The translations under genes were made by a program, and so were the position numbers. DNA of 64,000 nt from Anisodus tanguticus (Eukaryota > Streptophyta > Magnoliopsida > Solanales > Solanaceae), in the NCBI GenBank assembly GCA_034509755.1, contig CM067557.1:40234001-40298000 (forward strand), read 5' to 3'. Positions 33,642-44,137 of the stretch are shown piece by piece (the first letter of the stretch is position 1; every line of letters begins with the position of its first letter). Below the pieces are notes generated by a model. It did not search any database. It saw nothing but the letters and a program-made list of their open reading frames with translations, and had not been told where the DNA came from.

Positions 33642-33954
33642 GAAAAAAATAATCTCTTGATTATTTTCATTAATGAAAAGAGTTTATATACAAGTTACAA
33701 TTTACCTTAATAGAAAACCTATTCCTATTCTAAACCCAAAACCTTATTCTAGTAGTACAACCTACGAGAGTTGGGCAAGACTCCTATCACTATAGTAAGT
33801 GTACAAGACTAAGTAAGGTAATACTTACACTAAAATATTACAACAACTATGTACCAAATCTGCCCAATTACCGTGGGCAGTTTATACAAAACCGAGACAT
33901 CAATATTCATAAATATACACATAATATACATGTGTATCTCGTGTATATTTAACA
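33642..33954 (-). repeat. 5' LTR of integrase-less copia
   Basis: 313 bases, direct repeat of 29630-29931. Followed on the plus strand by the duplication AAAAT. Confidence 0.9.
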
Positions 33955-33959
33955 AAAAT

Positions 33960-35347
33960 AGTTATTATAAAATTCATAGAACCTAAAGAAATTAACTCAT
34001 GACTTAGATGAATTATACACAGTAGGAAAGAATCCATGGTGAAACTTCATCTTGTGAACAAGTATGGGTCGTTATTGAAGTTGTATTTAATTTTCAGATG
34101 CATGTTTTAGAAACTTCGAGTCAGTAACAATATAAGTTAGTCATTCAGTTCATCATAAAAATAGTATTTCGAATATATATTTGAACGTAATATACAGATA
34201 TGTAACTTAAGTTGCCAAATTCTAAATAACGTTTTTGAATTGTAACATTTGAAATTTTGAAAACACGTTGTCAATCAATTCTCAGTATGAAATAAACTCT
34301 TTTGTATCAGACATTTCGTATCCATGAATTTCATTTTTCTTTCAATTCCTTAATATGAGTAAATTTCGTACCACATGACGCGATCAAAATGAGACCTTTG
34401 ATTTGTTTTCCATGTAATTGATAATATTTTAATCTAATGAATTGTAACTGACCATAAGAGTTATAGTACTTGATTAATATTCATGCAGGAAAATTAATTT
34501 TCAGAAAGCTCTCTAGCTATAAGAAGTCCTTTGCCTACTGGCGTGACTTAAGGATGAGTTTAGTAAAGTCTTTGAGTTAGGCGCAAAATTTTGAGGCCCC
34601 CAAAATTTAAGTATATAATTTTGTAATTTTATTTTATCTTTAGACAATATTGGAGATAGTTAAAAAAAAGTACAAAAGTTATATAATAAAAGAAAGAAAA
34701 ACTATCCTTTTTTTCCACAAATATTTTAAAACTTTGAACTAAACTACTCTTATCTTCATATTATTAAATAAAAATTTTATAACATCCAAAATAATGTATT
34801 TAAATACATGGCTAATATCTTGTTAAATTGAATTAATAAGATGTAGTGGTATACCACCACTGACGATCAGGAAGAAAAATAGTGGCCACTGTGACCCTAG
34901 GTACCCTTTTTATAGTGAGGTTCCGTAAGGTGTTTCAGTTCTTGTGACAACAATGTTGAGTATTCAGTTCTCACAATTAAATTATGTTTGTAAGGTCATT
35001 TGTCATTCTTTGATTCCGTGCGATACCAACTAGTTGAATCGGATTGATAGTCTCAACCCGTGTTTTTGCTCGTAGGTGAGCTAGAATTTACGATCAATAC
35101 AATATCATTACTAATACTAAAACTTACAAAGTCATCTTTTTGAAGATCGAAGAACTACCTAAAACAACGATTTTTATCAGCTAGCAAAGAAAGAAATTTC
35201 ATAGAAAAAAAATAAGAAAAAATAAAAATGCCTAGATTTTTTTTATATCTCGACCCTATCTGATAGGGTCGGGTCTGCTATCTTGGGATTGGCCCACAAG
35301 GACGGGATTGTGAGAATAAATGGTCTGCTACTCGTCGTCCAAACAAT
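33960..35347. other. Intergenic DNA
   Basis: No gene recognised. A perfect hairpin with 9-base arms, GACCCTATC-T-GATAGGGTC, lies at about 35254-35272. AT-rich elsewhere. Confidence 0.4.
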
Positions 35348-35360
35348 AAATTGTAGTGGT
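35348..35360. repeat. SINE target-site duplication (left)
   Basis: AAATTGTAGTGGT, identical to 35621-35633. Confidence 0.85.
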
Positions 35361-35620
35361 CCCCTGGGGCATAGTTGGATGGCAAAGGAGGAAACTTAAA
35401 ATCCAGCTGGAGGCCTGCAGCGTGGGTTCGAACCCTGGTGGTAGCAATTTGCTCTCTTCTGGGGTAGGAACTTGTAGGTGATATCAATTGTTCTGTTCTC
35501 AAACCCTGGTCATTCAAGCACATCCCGCGATTTACTGGTAGTAGTGCTGAGGGACCGGGACTACTATCTCTAGGAATAGTCTGGCATAAGCCGGGAAGCT
35601 AGATATAAAAAATAAAATAA
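35361..35620 (+). mobile_element. SINE, same family as the promoter SINE
   Basis: The head contains an A-box-like GGCATAGTTGG and a perfect B-box GGTTCGAACCCT (about 35427-35438). The body shares GTAGCAATTTGCTCTCTTCT and ACATCCCGCGATTTACTGGT with the copy at 13768-14031. The end is A-rich (AAAAAATAAAATAAA). A perfect 13-base target-site duplication flanks it. The intact B-box and longer duplication suggest it is younger than the promoter copy. Confidence 0.88.
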
Positions 35621-35633
35621 AAATTGTAGTGGT
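35621..35633. repeat. SINE target-site duplication (right)
   Basis: AAATTGTAGTGGT, partner of 35348-35360. Confidence 0.85.
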
Positions 35634-36534
35634 ACTTTTCTGTTCTTACATATGAAAGATTGACAGTCTTTGGCTTTTTGTAGTAATGCAATCTATTTCC
35701 CTATTAGTTTTGCTTCTATATGAATTTTCATGGTAGAAAGTCCAAGAGATTATGATGTTTTTTTTATTAAAGAGGTCGTTCGATACTATTTTACCGCAGA
35801 AGAAAATATTAATTTGAATTAATCTTCGCTATTATAAATATTAATGTTACGATGTAAAGTAAAAGACAATAAGTATGAAAAAAATTAAAAGGCAACACTA
35901 AATTTTGTATGTATATATATATACTTAACGCCTCAGATTAAAATTTGACTTTAGATCACTAATTTTATTAAAACATCCTTAACTATCCGAGAAAGAAATT
36001 ACATCACGGTAGACATTTGCATATGCTCATATACAAAAAATTATGTTGTCACCTCGTCCTACTTCTCTATTCACGTAACTAATAGAGGAGTATGAAAAAA
36101 CTAATTACTAATAAAGATAAATATGATGCTACACACAAAAGGAGAGAAATGGAAAAGACAAATAAATCAAGCCCGTAAACGAAGAAATCCTTTGATACTG
36201 AAATTTGGCAGTAGGCCGATAAAAAATTCAACAAAAATTACCCAGCAATCCAACAAATGCCACAACAGGTAGTAACTAGTATAATTTGCTTTTCTTATAA
36301 AGTTAAGCCAGTATGAAATGTATAATCAATTTATAATTACTGTATAATTAATATACAGATTATACATACGTTATATATTGAATATATATGGGCGATAACT
36401 ACAAACTATTATGGCTAGGTGGATGAATCTTTTTCTAGAAGACTAGCTAAAAATGTTAAAGCTTAATGATGACAAATGAGTGGAATATATTTGGGCGTTT
36501 AGCCTACTCCTACAACTTTAGGCCCAACCTTTAT
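35634..36534. other. Intergenic DNA
   Basis: AT-rich, no coding sequence or recognised repeat family. Confidence 0.4.
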
Positions 36535-36542
36535 TTAGTTTA

Positions 36543-37116
36543 GGACAATTCGCACTATTCCCTTATTTAGGGTGGTCTTTAATTTTGCCCCTTAAATTGG
36601 TGGTCTTTAATTTTTATCCTTCGCCTAAAAAATGACTGAAAATATTTTTGAGGTTGTGAGTTCGAATCCCAACAGAGTCAAAAAGAAAAAAAATTCGCAA
36701 GACAAGATTTCATAAAAATTATGCCTATTCGATCAAAGTTGCATAGAAACTATACCTTAAGTGATATAATTTCTATGTAATTATGTCTGAAGGCAAAGTT
36801 TTTCTGAAAATTAAGATTATGGTTTGTCCGCCTAGTTAAATAGAACTATACCTCTTAAAGCATAGTTTCTATGAAATTGTGGCCGAATATGGCATAGTTT
36901 CTATGAAAATCTTGTCTTGCGAGTTTTTTTTTTTTTTTTTTAACTATGTTGGAGTTAGAACCCAGAATCTCTATTTTCGTAGACCAACTAATAAATGTTA
37001 CTTTGGCCCACAAAATTTTATTAAATGAGAAGTAGGAGCTAAAATTAAAGACCATTGATTTAAGGGACAAAAATTAAAGACCATTCCTTAGGAAGACCAA
37101 TCCGCGCAAAAAAAAA
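36543..37116. mobile_element. Foldback MITE with long terminal inverted repeats
   Basis: The two halves are inverted copies over roughly 200 bases. GGTGGTCTTTAATTTTGCCC (about 36570) pairs with the inverse of a stretch near 37060, and TTCGCAAGACAAGATTTCAT (about 36693) pairs with ATGAAAATCTTGTCTTGCGA (about 36903). TTAGTTTA at 36535-36542 and 37117-37124 is a probable 8-base duplication. Length and 8-base duplication suggest a hAT- or MULE-derived MITE. There is no coding capacity. Confidence 0.7.
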
Positions 37117-37124
37117 TTAGTTTA

Positions 37125-37849
37125 TAGCCCGCAAGTCATGGCCAGCGTAAAACTTGATGGCTTTCCAGCTTTAACCCTGCTCTTGGCTAATACTATAATT
37201 AATTACATTAATGTATTTGGTCCCTTTTCATATTCCATATTTATCTTCAAACTTTGAAAATTTAGACAGTATATTGTATGTAAGAACGTCCTCCAAGAGT
37301 ACAACCAAACATACGTTATTTAATGGACCTTATTTATGCAGTTCAACAGTGATATCCTACTCTCTTTTTTTCAGTACTTATGAAATTCATAAGTTGCCCT
37401 TGGGATGATTGATATTAAACAGGGCAGCCCGGTGCACTAAGCTCCGGCTATGTGCGGGGTTCGGGGAAAATTGATATTCTTCTTCAATATATAATTTGAT
37501 ATGTTTTGGTATCATTTAGCCAAAATACGAATAACTTGGTAGTCTAAGCATGGTGTTAAGTCGATAAATTATCGGTTAATGTGACTAAATTTATTCTAGC
37601 TTTTATTTATTATTTAGGTCTGTAACATGTCCCTTCACGTGCCTTCTTGAAGCCTTTCCTTAGCCAATCACACGATTTATTTTTTGCGGTAGCGGATCGT
37701 GAAACTTGAACTCAAATTATTTGTTACTCATATATTAAGTTGAATTGAAAGATTCACGAAATGCATTGTATTCACATATATATGTTGAAGGATTGCAAGT
37801 ACCTACTTGAAAATTTATCCCAAATTAAAAAACCTCTCTTAAACCCCCA
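37125..37849. other. Intergenic DNA with SINE head fragment
   Basis: At 37421-37470 the sequence GGGCAGCCCGGTGCACTAAG followed by a GGGGTTCGGGG motif matches the 5' head of the widespread Au-type plant SINE, cut short after about 55 bases. No gene recognised in the rest. Confidence 0.45.
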
Positions 37850-38390
37850 GGGATGTCATCCCGTAAGTCCACTTCCATGCCGCTTGATGCAAACCCAAAG
37901 CCGAGTGCCGCGACGGGTGCACCATATGAGGACCCGACCCGCTATCGCAGCTTGCGGGGGCCCTCCAAGATCTTACCTTTACCGCACCGGATATTACATA
38001 TGCGGTTCAAATGTGTGTTTATTCATGCATGATCCCGAGAGATGAGCACATGAATGCAATCAAACGCATCATTCGGTATATTCGGGGACACTGGACTATG
38101 GGTTGCACTTGTATCCTTCGTCTACATCCACACTTGTCTCTTACACGGATGCGATTGGGGTGGTTGTCCCGACACCGGACGGTCGACATCCGGCTCTTGT
38201 ATGTTCCTTGGCAACAACTTGGTCTCATGGTCGGCAAAACGTCAAGCAACTCTGTCACGCTCCAAAGTGCAGAGGCGAGAATATCGAGGGTAGCGAATGT
38301 GGTCTCCGAAGGCAATGGAATCGACCACAAGTGCGCCATATTTACTGGGAGGCTACTATGGTGGCGGACATTCTAACGAGCTATTAGAAG
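37850..38390 (+). pseudogene. Isolated copia RT/RNase H fragment
   Basis: In shifting frames the stretch encodes the RT end and RNase H of the family found at 22.8-25.2 kb and 29.6-34.0 kb: GAPYEDPTRYRSL, then YGLH-like LYPSSTSTLVSYTDA, STSGSCMFLGNNLVSWSAKR and QATLSRS. The segment has no LTRs and stops abruptly on both sides. It has many CG dinucleotides for a decayed repeat. Confidence 0.8.
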
Positions 38391-38788
38391 ACCTAGAATT
38401 TGCGTAATTTAGTTGGCGAAAATACAGTATTGTGGAACTCACCACCCTTTTATGCCTTATCTTATTTTCGCAAAGAATATTTGGGAATTGAGTCATCAAG
38501 ATCAGTTCCTCTGTGATGCGAAGGCTTGTTTTATTGACTAATTGAGTTTCGTGTACTGATAATAAACAAACTTTTTACACCATCTGATAAACTCAACCTA
38601 CAGTAACAGATAACTCTTTGTAGCAACTATATGGTAATCTAAACAAAGTGTAATAACCTGCTATAATTGACTAAACGTAAATTGATCGTGTAAATTCTCT
38701 TAACATTGTCCGAGTATATAACTTAAAACCTTGAATTGACTGAAATTGTGAAGGTTGAGAATATTCTTGATACATTGTTTGTGGAGCA
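38391..38788. other. Intergenic DNA
   Basis: No gene or recognised element. Ends at the target-site duplication TGTAT (38789-38793) of the next copia. Confidence 0.4.
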
Positions 38789-38793
38789 TGTAT

Positions 38794-38907
38794 TGTAAGA
38801 ATATATGGATTATATATATATATATATATAATTAGACACCTTGTAAAGTATAAGACTTTATCTGTAGATACCCGGATGTAATTCTAATTTAATGATGGGC
38901 TAAACTA
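38794..38907 (+). repeat. Remnant of 5' LTR
   Basis: It starts TGTAAGAATATATGGA like the 3' LTR, skips about 100 bases through a TA run, then matches AATTAGACACCTTGTAAAGT up to GGCTAAACTA before joining gag. The outer end is intact, so the duplication is preserved. Confidence 0.8.
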
Positions 38908-38909
38908 AC

Positions 38910-39760
38910 TTCAAATCATGGCAAGAGAACCTTAACATAATTCTCGGAGTCATGAATCTCGACCTTGCGTTAAGGACTAAATCTCCACCACCTCTTACAA
39001 ATAAGAGTACCTCTGCTAAAAAGAGGGAGATGGAAAGATGGGAGAGATCAAATCGCATGTGTATGATGATAATGAAGAAGGCCATTCCAGAAACATTCAG
39101 GGGCAGATGGGAGAGATCAAATCGCATGTGTATGATGATAATGAAGAAGGCCATTCCAGAAACATTCAGGGGCACTATGTCCGACAAGATTAAAACGACT
39201 AAGAAATTTATGGCTGAAATTGAAAAAGTATTTGTCAAAAGTGAAAAGACTGAAATTGGTACGCTTTTGACAAGTCTGATTTCAATGAGGTACCAAAGAA
39301 AAGGCAATATCAGGGAGTACATCATGCAGATGTCTCATCTTGCTTCAAAGTTGAAAGCACTTAAACTGGAACCCTATGAGGACTTGCTAGTGCGTTTGAT
39401 TTTTATATCCCTTCCCTCACGGTTCAGTCATTTTAAGGTGAGCTATAATTGTCAAAAGGAGACTTGTTCTCTGAATGAGCTCATCTCACACTGTGTTTAG
39501 GAAGAGGATAGATTGAAGCAAGAAAAGATAGAAAGTGCTCATTTAGCCACTTTTTCAAAGGACAAAAGGAAAGACAAGAAGAGAAAGAATAAGGAAGTTG
39601 CGGTACGGGACCACAAAAGAAACAACATAAGGAACCATCCACAGATGGTTGTTTCTTCTGCGGAGCTGCAGGTCATAACAAGAAGCATTGCTCTAACTAT
39701 CACGCTTGACGAGCAAATAAAGGTATGCTTCTTAATTTTATTTATTTTGAGGTTAATTTG
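38910..39760 (+). pseudogene. Copia gag with 69-base duplication
   Basis: The gag frame reads SWQENLNIILGVMNLDLALR and on through IREYIMQMSHLASKLKALKL and LISHCV, then a stop at 39498-39500. It continues in frame with a Lys-rich nucleocapsid-like tract (KDKRKDKKRKNKE). Within it, 23 residues (RWERSNRMCMMIMKKAIPET plus FRG) occur twice in tandem without a frame break. Gag would form the particle shell, but the element is inactive. Confidence 0.8.
39036..39173 (+). repeat. Perfect 69-base tandem duplication in gag
   Basis: Units 39036-39104 and 39105-39173 appear identical. The length is a multiple of three, so the frame is kept. Confidence 0.9.
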
Positions 39761-40149
39761 ACTTCGATATCAAGACACACATGGTGACTAGATTCTGGTG
39801 CAATAACTCACATCAATGTGTCTATGTAGGGTTGCTTGAATTGCTAAAAGCCTAATAATGGTGAAAGATACATTTATGTTGGTGATGACAAGTCGGTGGA
39901 AGTCGAAACAATTGCAATATTTAGATTATTATTAAGAACTGATTTTTTATTTGAATTTGAATGAGACTTTGATTGTGTCGTCTTTTAGAAGGAATTTGAT
40001 TTTCATTTCAGCTCTGGACAAATTTGGTTAATGTTGTTCATTTGGAAATGTGAAATTTAGTATTTCTCATAATTCAAAATTAGATGGATCTGGTTCTTTA
40101 TCAAGTTACGATAATCTATATTTAATTGACACAACTGCTTCGTATAATG

Positions 40150-42020
40150 ATCCTTGCATGTTAAGACAATTAGTAAAAGACGCAAATTAACCGGCAAGAA
40201 TTCAGCTTCATTGTGGCACAAGAGACTAGGTCACATCTCCAAAAGGAGAATTGAGAGACTTGTGTCTGATGGTATTCTCGATCTTCTTAATTTTTTAAAT
40301 TTTAATGTATGTGTGAATTGCATAAAGGGGAAATAAATGAATGTTAGGAGATTTGGGGTCAACAGGAAACTTGACGTCTTAGAACTGATACACACTGATA
40401 TTTGTGGATCATTTCCTACGGCTTCTTGGAATGGTCAACAATATTTCATTACATTCATAGACGACTTTTCAAGATATGACTACCTTTAAAGATCGCAACA
40501 TATATAATTCTTAACATAGTTTCAATAAGGCAATTGATAAAAGACCTTTAAGAGTGTTTGACAAAAAAAATATAGCTTCAAGCATATGTACAGGGGGGAT
40601 GTACAACTGAAGCATGGTCATATAAGCCAAATAAAATAAAATAGGACATAAGGTCTGTCAGTTGCTATTTTATTGGATACTTTGAAAGGTCTAAGGATTA
40701 CAAATTTTATGATCCCACTCCTAAGGCTAATTTTGAGACGAATAATGCGTGACTTTTTTTGAGGATGTTGAGTTTGCGAGGGAAGAAAGAATAAATGACT
40801 CTGTCTTTAAAGAGGAGTATGTTGAAATTCCTCTAAATATTCGTCTGATTGATGTTGACAATGCTCAGGAACAGTCTCTTATACCTGACATTATTCAAGA
40901 AGCAACTCTAGATCAAGACAATGTCATTGAACAAACTCTACATCCTTAAGAACCAATGCCATCAAGAAGATCCACTAGAGAGAGGAGAAGTGTGATTCCA
41001 GACAATTATATTGTGTTTCTCCAAGAACATGAAGATGACATTAGAGTGACGGAAGTCGATCCAATCAACTTCCGTCAAGCCATGGAAAGTTCTAACTCTG
41101 AAAAGTGGATTGATGTCATGAATGAGGAGATGAAGTCTATGAAAGACAATGACGTATGGGACCTTGTCCAATTGCATAAAGGTGTGAAGTCCATTGATTG
41201 CAAATGGATATTTAAAATCAAGAGGAATTCGAAGGGTAATGTGGAAAGGTTCAAAGCACGTCTTGTTGCTAAAGGCTTCACCCAAAAAGTAGACATCGAT
41301 TATACAAAGACTTTCTCTCAGGTAAAGACTCTTCATGACTATAATGACATTGGTCGACATTTTGATCTTGAGCTACATCAGATGATGTCAAGACTGTGTT
41401 TCACAATGGTGACATTGATGAGACAATTTATATGGTGCAACTAGAAAAAATTGTGTCTGGTGATGCAAAGTTAATGATCTGCAAATTAAAGAAATCTGTC
41501 TATGGGCTCAAACATGCGTCTCATCAATGGTATCACAAATTTCATCAAGTTATTATATCATTTAGTTTTGAGATAAATCTTGTTGATAATTGTATATACC
41601 AAAAGTTCAGTGGGAGTAAGTATTTTTTATGATTATTTGTGCGCTTGAATACTTGTATATATTTTCAGGATATTGGACAGATATTTGAATAATTTATAAA
41701 TTTATCTTTAGAAAGTAGCCAAAAGATTCATAATGTATTTACAGAGAATAAATATTTTATGCTCACTTAATGAAGTCAAAAAAGTTAAAGATAATCAAGT
41801 ATTCAGATATGGACTTTGCTAGATATCAATATAGCATGATACATACTTGGTTGATGAGTTATATAAAGAAAGAGTTTAGAGTGGTTAGGTGTCTATAGAA
41901 CATATTTGGTACAAACTTTATGATTGTGGATCCACTTACTAAGGGACTGTCACCCAAGGTCTTTCATGAGAACGCCGCTCATATGGGTGTCATGCCATTT
42001 AAGAATATTCAATTTTAGTG
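40150..42020 (+). pseudogene. Copia pol remnants (integrase, RT, RNase H tail)
   Basis: Pre-integrase reads SLWHKRLGHISKRRIERLV (about 40210). Integrase starts LIHTDICGSFPTASWNGQQY and FITFIDDFSRYDYL (about 40390-40485) and then breaks off. RT covers 40956-41630, with WIDVMNEEMKSMKDNDVWDL, KARLVAKGFTQK and KKSVYGLKHASHQWYHKF. The RT catalytic YVDD block and most of RNase H are missing. Only the C-terminal MIVDPLTKGLSPKVFHENAA remains near 41920-41975. Confidence 0.8.
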
Positions 42021-42407
42021 GGAGTTTGTAACCTTTTAAATGTTCTTTGGGTAGACACATTCAAGTTTTCAGTTTATGATTTCAGTTTAAGGATTTTGAG
42101 GTTATTCCTGCAGAAATCCAGTTGGACCAGTTGAAAATAGGCATGTTTAGATCACATTACATGTAATTTTCACGCTACGCACTCATGCTTGATCTATGTC
42201 ATTTGGTTATGTTGGTTTACTGATCAAGTAAGGTTGAATTATGAAATGAATGTAATGAAAGCCGCCTTGGTTCCATGCTTATATGATTGATGAACGAGAT
42301 TGTTTAGAGGTACTTCAGTTTATGATAGCAAAATATTTTGAGCTCATAAGGTGAAATACAATTATAAGGTAATATGTATGTATATATGTGTTGTCCAAGT
42401 GGAAGAT

Positions 42408-42860
42408 TGTAAGAATATATGGACTTCATATATATAAATAATTGTGTGTTATTTCTTATCATTAAAGGGTTGGCCCAGATTAAACGTGATCTGGCAAGGT
42501 TAAAGTTATATGGGCCTAATTAGACACCTTGTAAAGTATGAGACTTTATGTATAGATACCCGGATGTAATTTAAATTTAATGACGGACTAAACTAGAATT
42601 ACATAAATTATATTTAATTATAAGAAGGGGGTTATGGTCCCCAAATCAGACGTAGGCTTTTCTTGACTGACATCTCATCGCTAGTACAAAAGAGAACGAC
42701 TCACGTCTAGATTTAGAAGACCAAAATCGTGAGATTCAAGAATACAATCATAGCTATGGATTCAGGTACGCTTTCACATCTAGTTTTACATTCTCGATGT
42801 TTTGACATGATAGTTCTTGAGAAGAGATGATGGATTTTATCTTAAAGTTCGGTTCTAACA
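42408..42860 (+). repeat. 3' LTR of copia 38794-42860
   Basis: Starts TGTAAGAATATATGGACTTC and ends GGTTCTAACA, followed by TGTAT. It shares long blocks with 38794-38907. Confidence 0.88.
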
Positions 42861-42865
42861 TGTAT

Positions 42866-44132
42866 ACCCAAGCAATATATCACCACTTTTAATGTAGTTT
42901 TTCTGTCCGTTGAGTGAATTAACATTAGAAAAAAGGAAACAAATTAATGGCATTGCATCAATTTCAAATCAGGAACATGAAGAATAATGGTGCATATCAT
43001 GGTTTAAGTGGGGTCATATATAGCTAGTGCTCTAATTAAGACACCTTGGTGTCTATTTTATCTCTAATTGAATCCTGATTATTATGGCAGACAATTTTGC
43101 TAATCAATTGGCTTTAGGAAATTTAATGTGCTGAGACATATGAATATCTCAAAAAAATGGAAGTACTATAGAAGACTTGATGCGAGCCAACTTTTTTTTT
43201 GTGTGGTGATAAACTACACTTGACGTTTACCAGGTGTTTTCAGCATGTAAAACGTGCAAGAATTTGCATCAATTATTATCATTTCATATTCAACTTTATA
43301 ATACTATTGACAGAACTAATTAAAATTCCGTGTTACATAAAAAGTTCATATTGTTTAATACTAATACTTATCACTCTTCACTTTTGGTGCCACACCCATG
43401 TCGACACGACATCGGTGTGAAATATGTATCGAATATGGTCAACCGATTTTTAGTACTTTGACCAAAATCAATCGAGAAATTTGAGAAGATACAATTATTT
43501 TTGAAATCATAATTTAGGCATATGTTTTTAACGTAAAGGATATTCATTCGTCCCGACTTATATGAAGGTGTTTGACTGAATATGAAATTTAAGAACGAAA
43601 AAAGATTTTTTCATGAAGGACCCACCTCCATGCATGCCTTTAAATTTAAGTACTGTAAGAACTTGTCTTATTCTAAATATTATAAACCCAATGTTTATTT
43701 AAGAAAACAGACATGCAGTGTAGATAATATGATTGCGTAAATAATAATATATATAACTTAAACTTCTAGAAATTAATTTTTTTAAAAGTATTCCTAGTAA
43801 AATTGAAGTATCTCTGTGTTGAGACATAAAATATAAAAGTGTGCTCTTTTTAATTATTTAAGATTTTAATTGAGATGGTCACACGTTTCAACATAGTACC
43901 TGAACAGGCAGATATCCTGCTCTCCGGTCTCACTTCTACCAATTGTTATATATAAAAAGTTTCATATATATTCTTTTTAATCGTTTAAACTTTTAATTGA
44001 GATGACAACATCCTTCCACACTCATGTAAATATGATCTTGTTCAGTACTTTGTGGATGCCATTTTTCTCATCTGCTTGGTATTTCTTTATATCTTTGTAT
44101 TTAGTACAGCTAAATGTTTGTTGTCATATGTG
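42866..44132. other. Intergenic DNA
   Basis: No gene recognised. Two similar stretches, TTTTAATTGAGATG(G/A)(T/C) at about 43865 and 43994, suggest remnants of one dispersed repeat. Ends at TGCCT (44133-44137), the left duplication of the next element. Confidence 0.4.
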
Positions 44133-44137
44133 TGCCT

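Larger units (their letters stand above)
29630..33954 (-). mobile_element. Integrase-less Ty1-copia element with nested hAT
   Basis: LTRs at 29630-29931 and 33642-33954 and a perfect target-site duplication AAAAT (29625-29629 and 33955-33959) define a complete insertion on the minus strand. The PBS TGGTATCAGAAG (33630-33641) and the polypurine CTGCGGGTG are present. After removing the nested hAT (31825-32662) the body is about 3.5 kb. Gag passes directly into the Pro-rich linker before RT, so protease and integrase are missing. The LTRs are very similar, with about 150 inner bases identical by eye, indicating relatively recent transposition. Confidence 0.92.
38794..42860 (+). mobile_element. 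Ty1-copia element with collapsed 5' LTR
   Basis: A perfect 5-base duplication TGTAT (38789-38793 and 42861-42865) marks a complete insertion. The 3' LTR (42408-42860) is 453 bases. At the 5' end only about 115 bases of LTR remain, with an internal gap, and these run directly into gag. Gag, pre-integrase, a truncated integrase, RT and the last residues of RNase H can be read, all broken. Polypurine CAAGTGGAAGAT precedes the 3' LTR. Confidence 0.88.

Noticed and set aside
36855..37070. Open frame in the foldback element
   Set aside because: It spans the inverted repeat and a homopolymer; no protein features.
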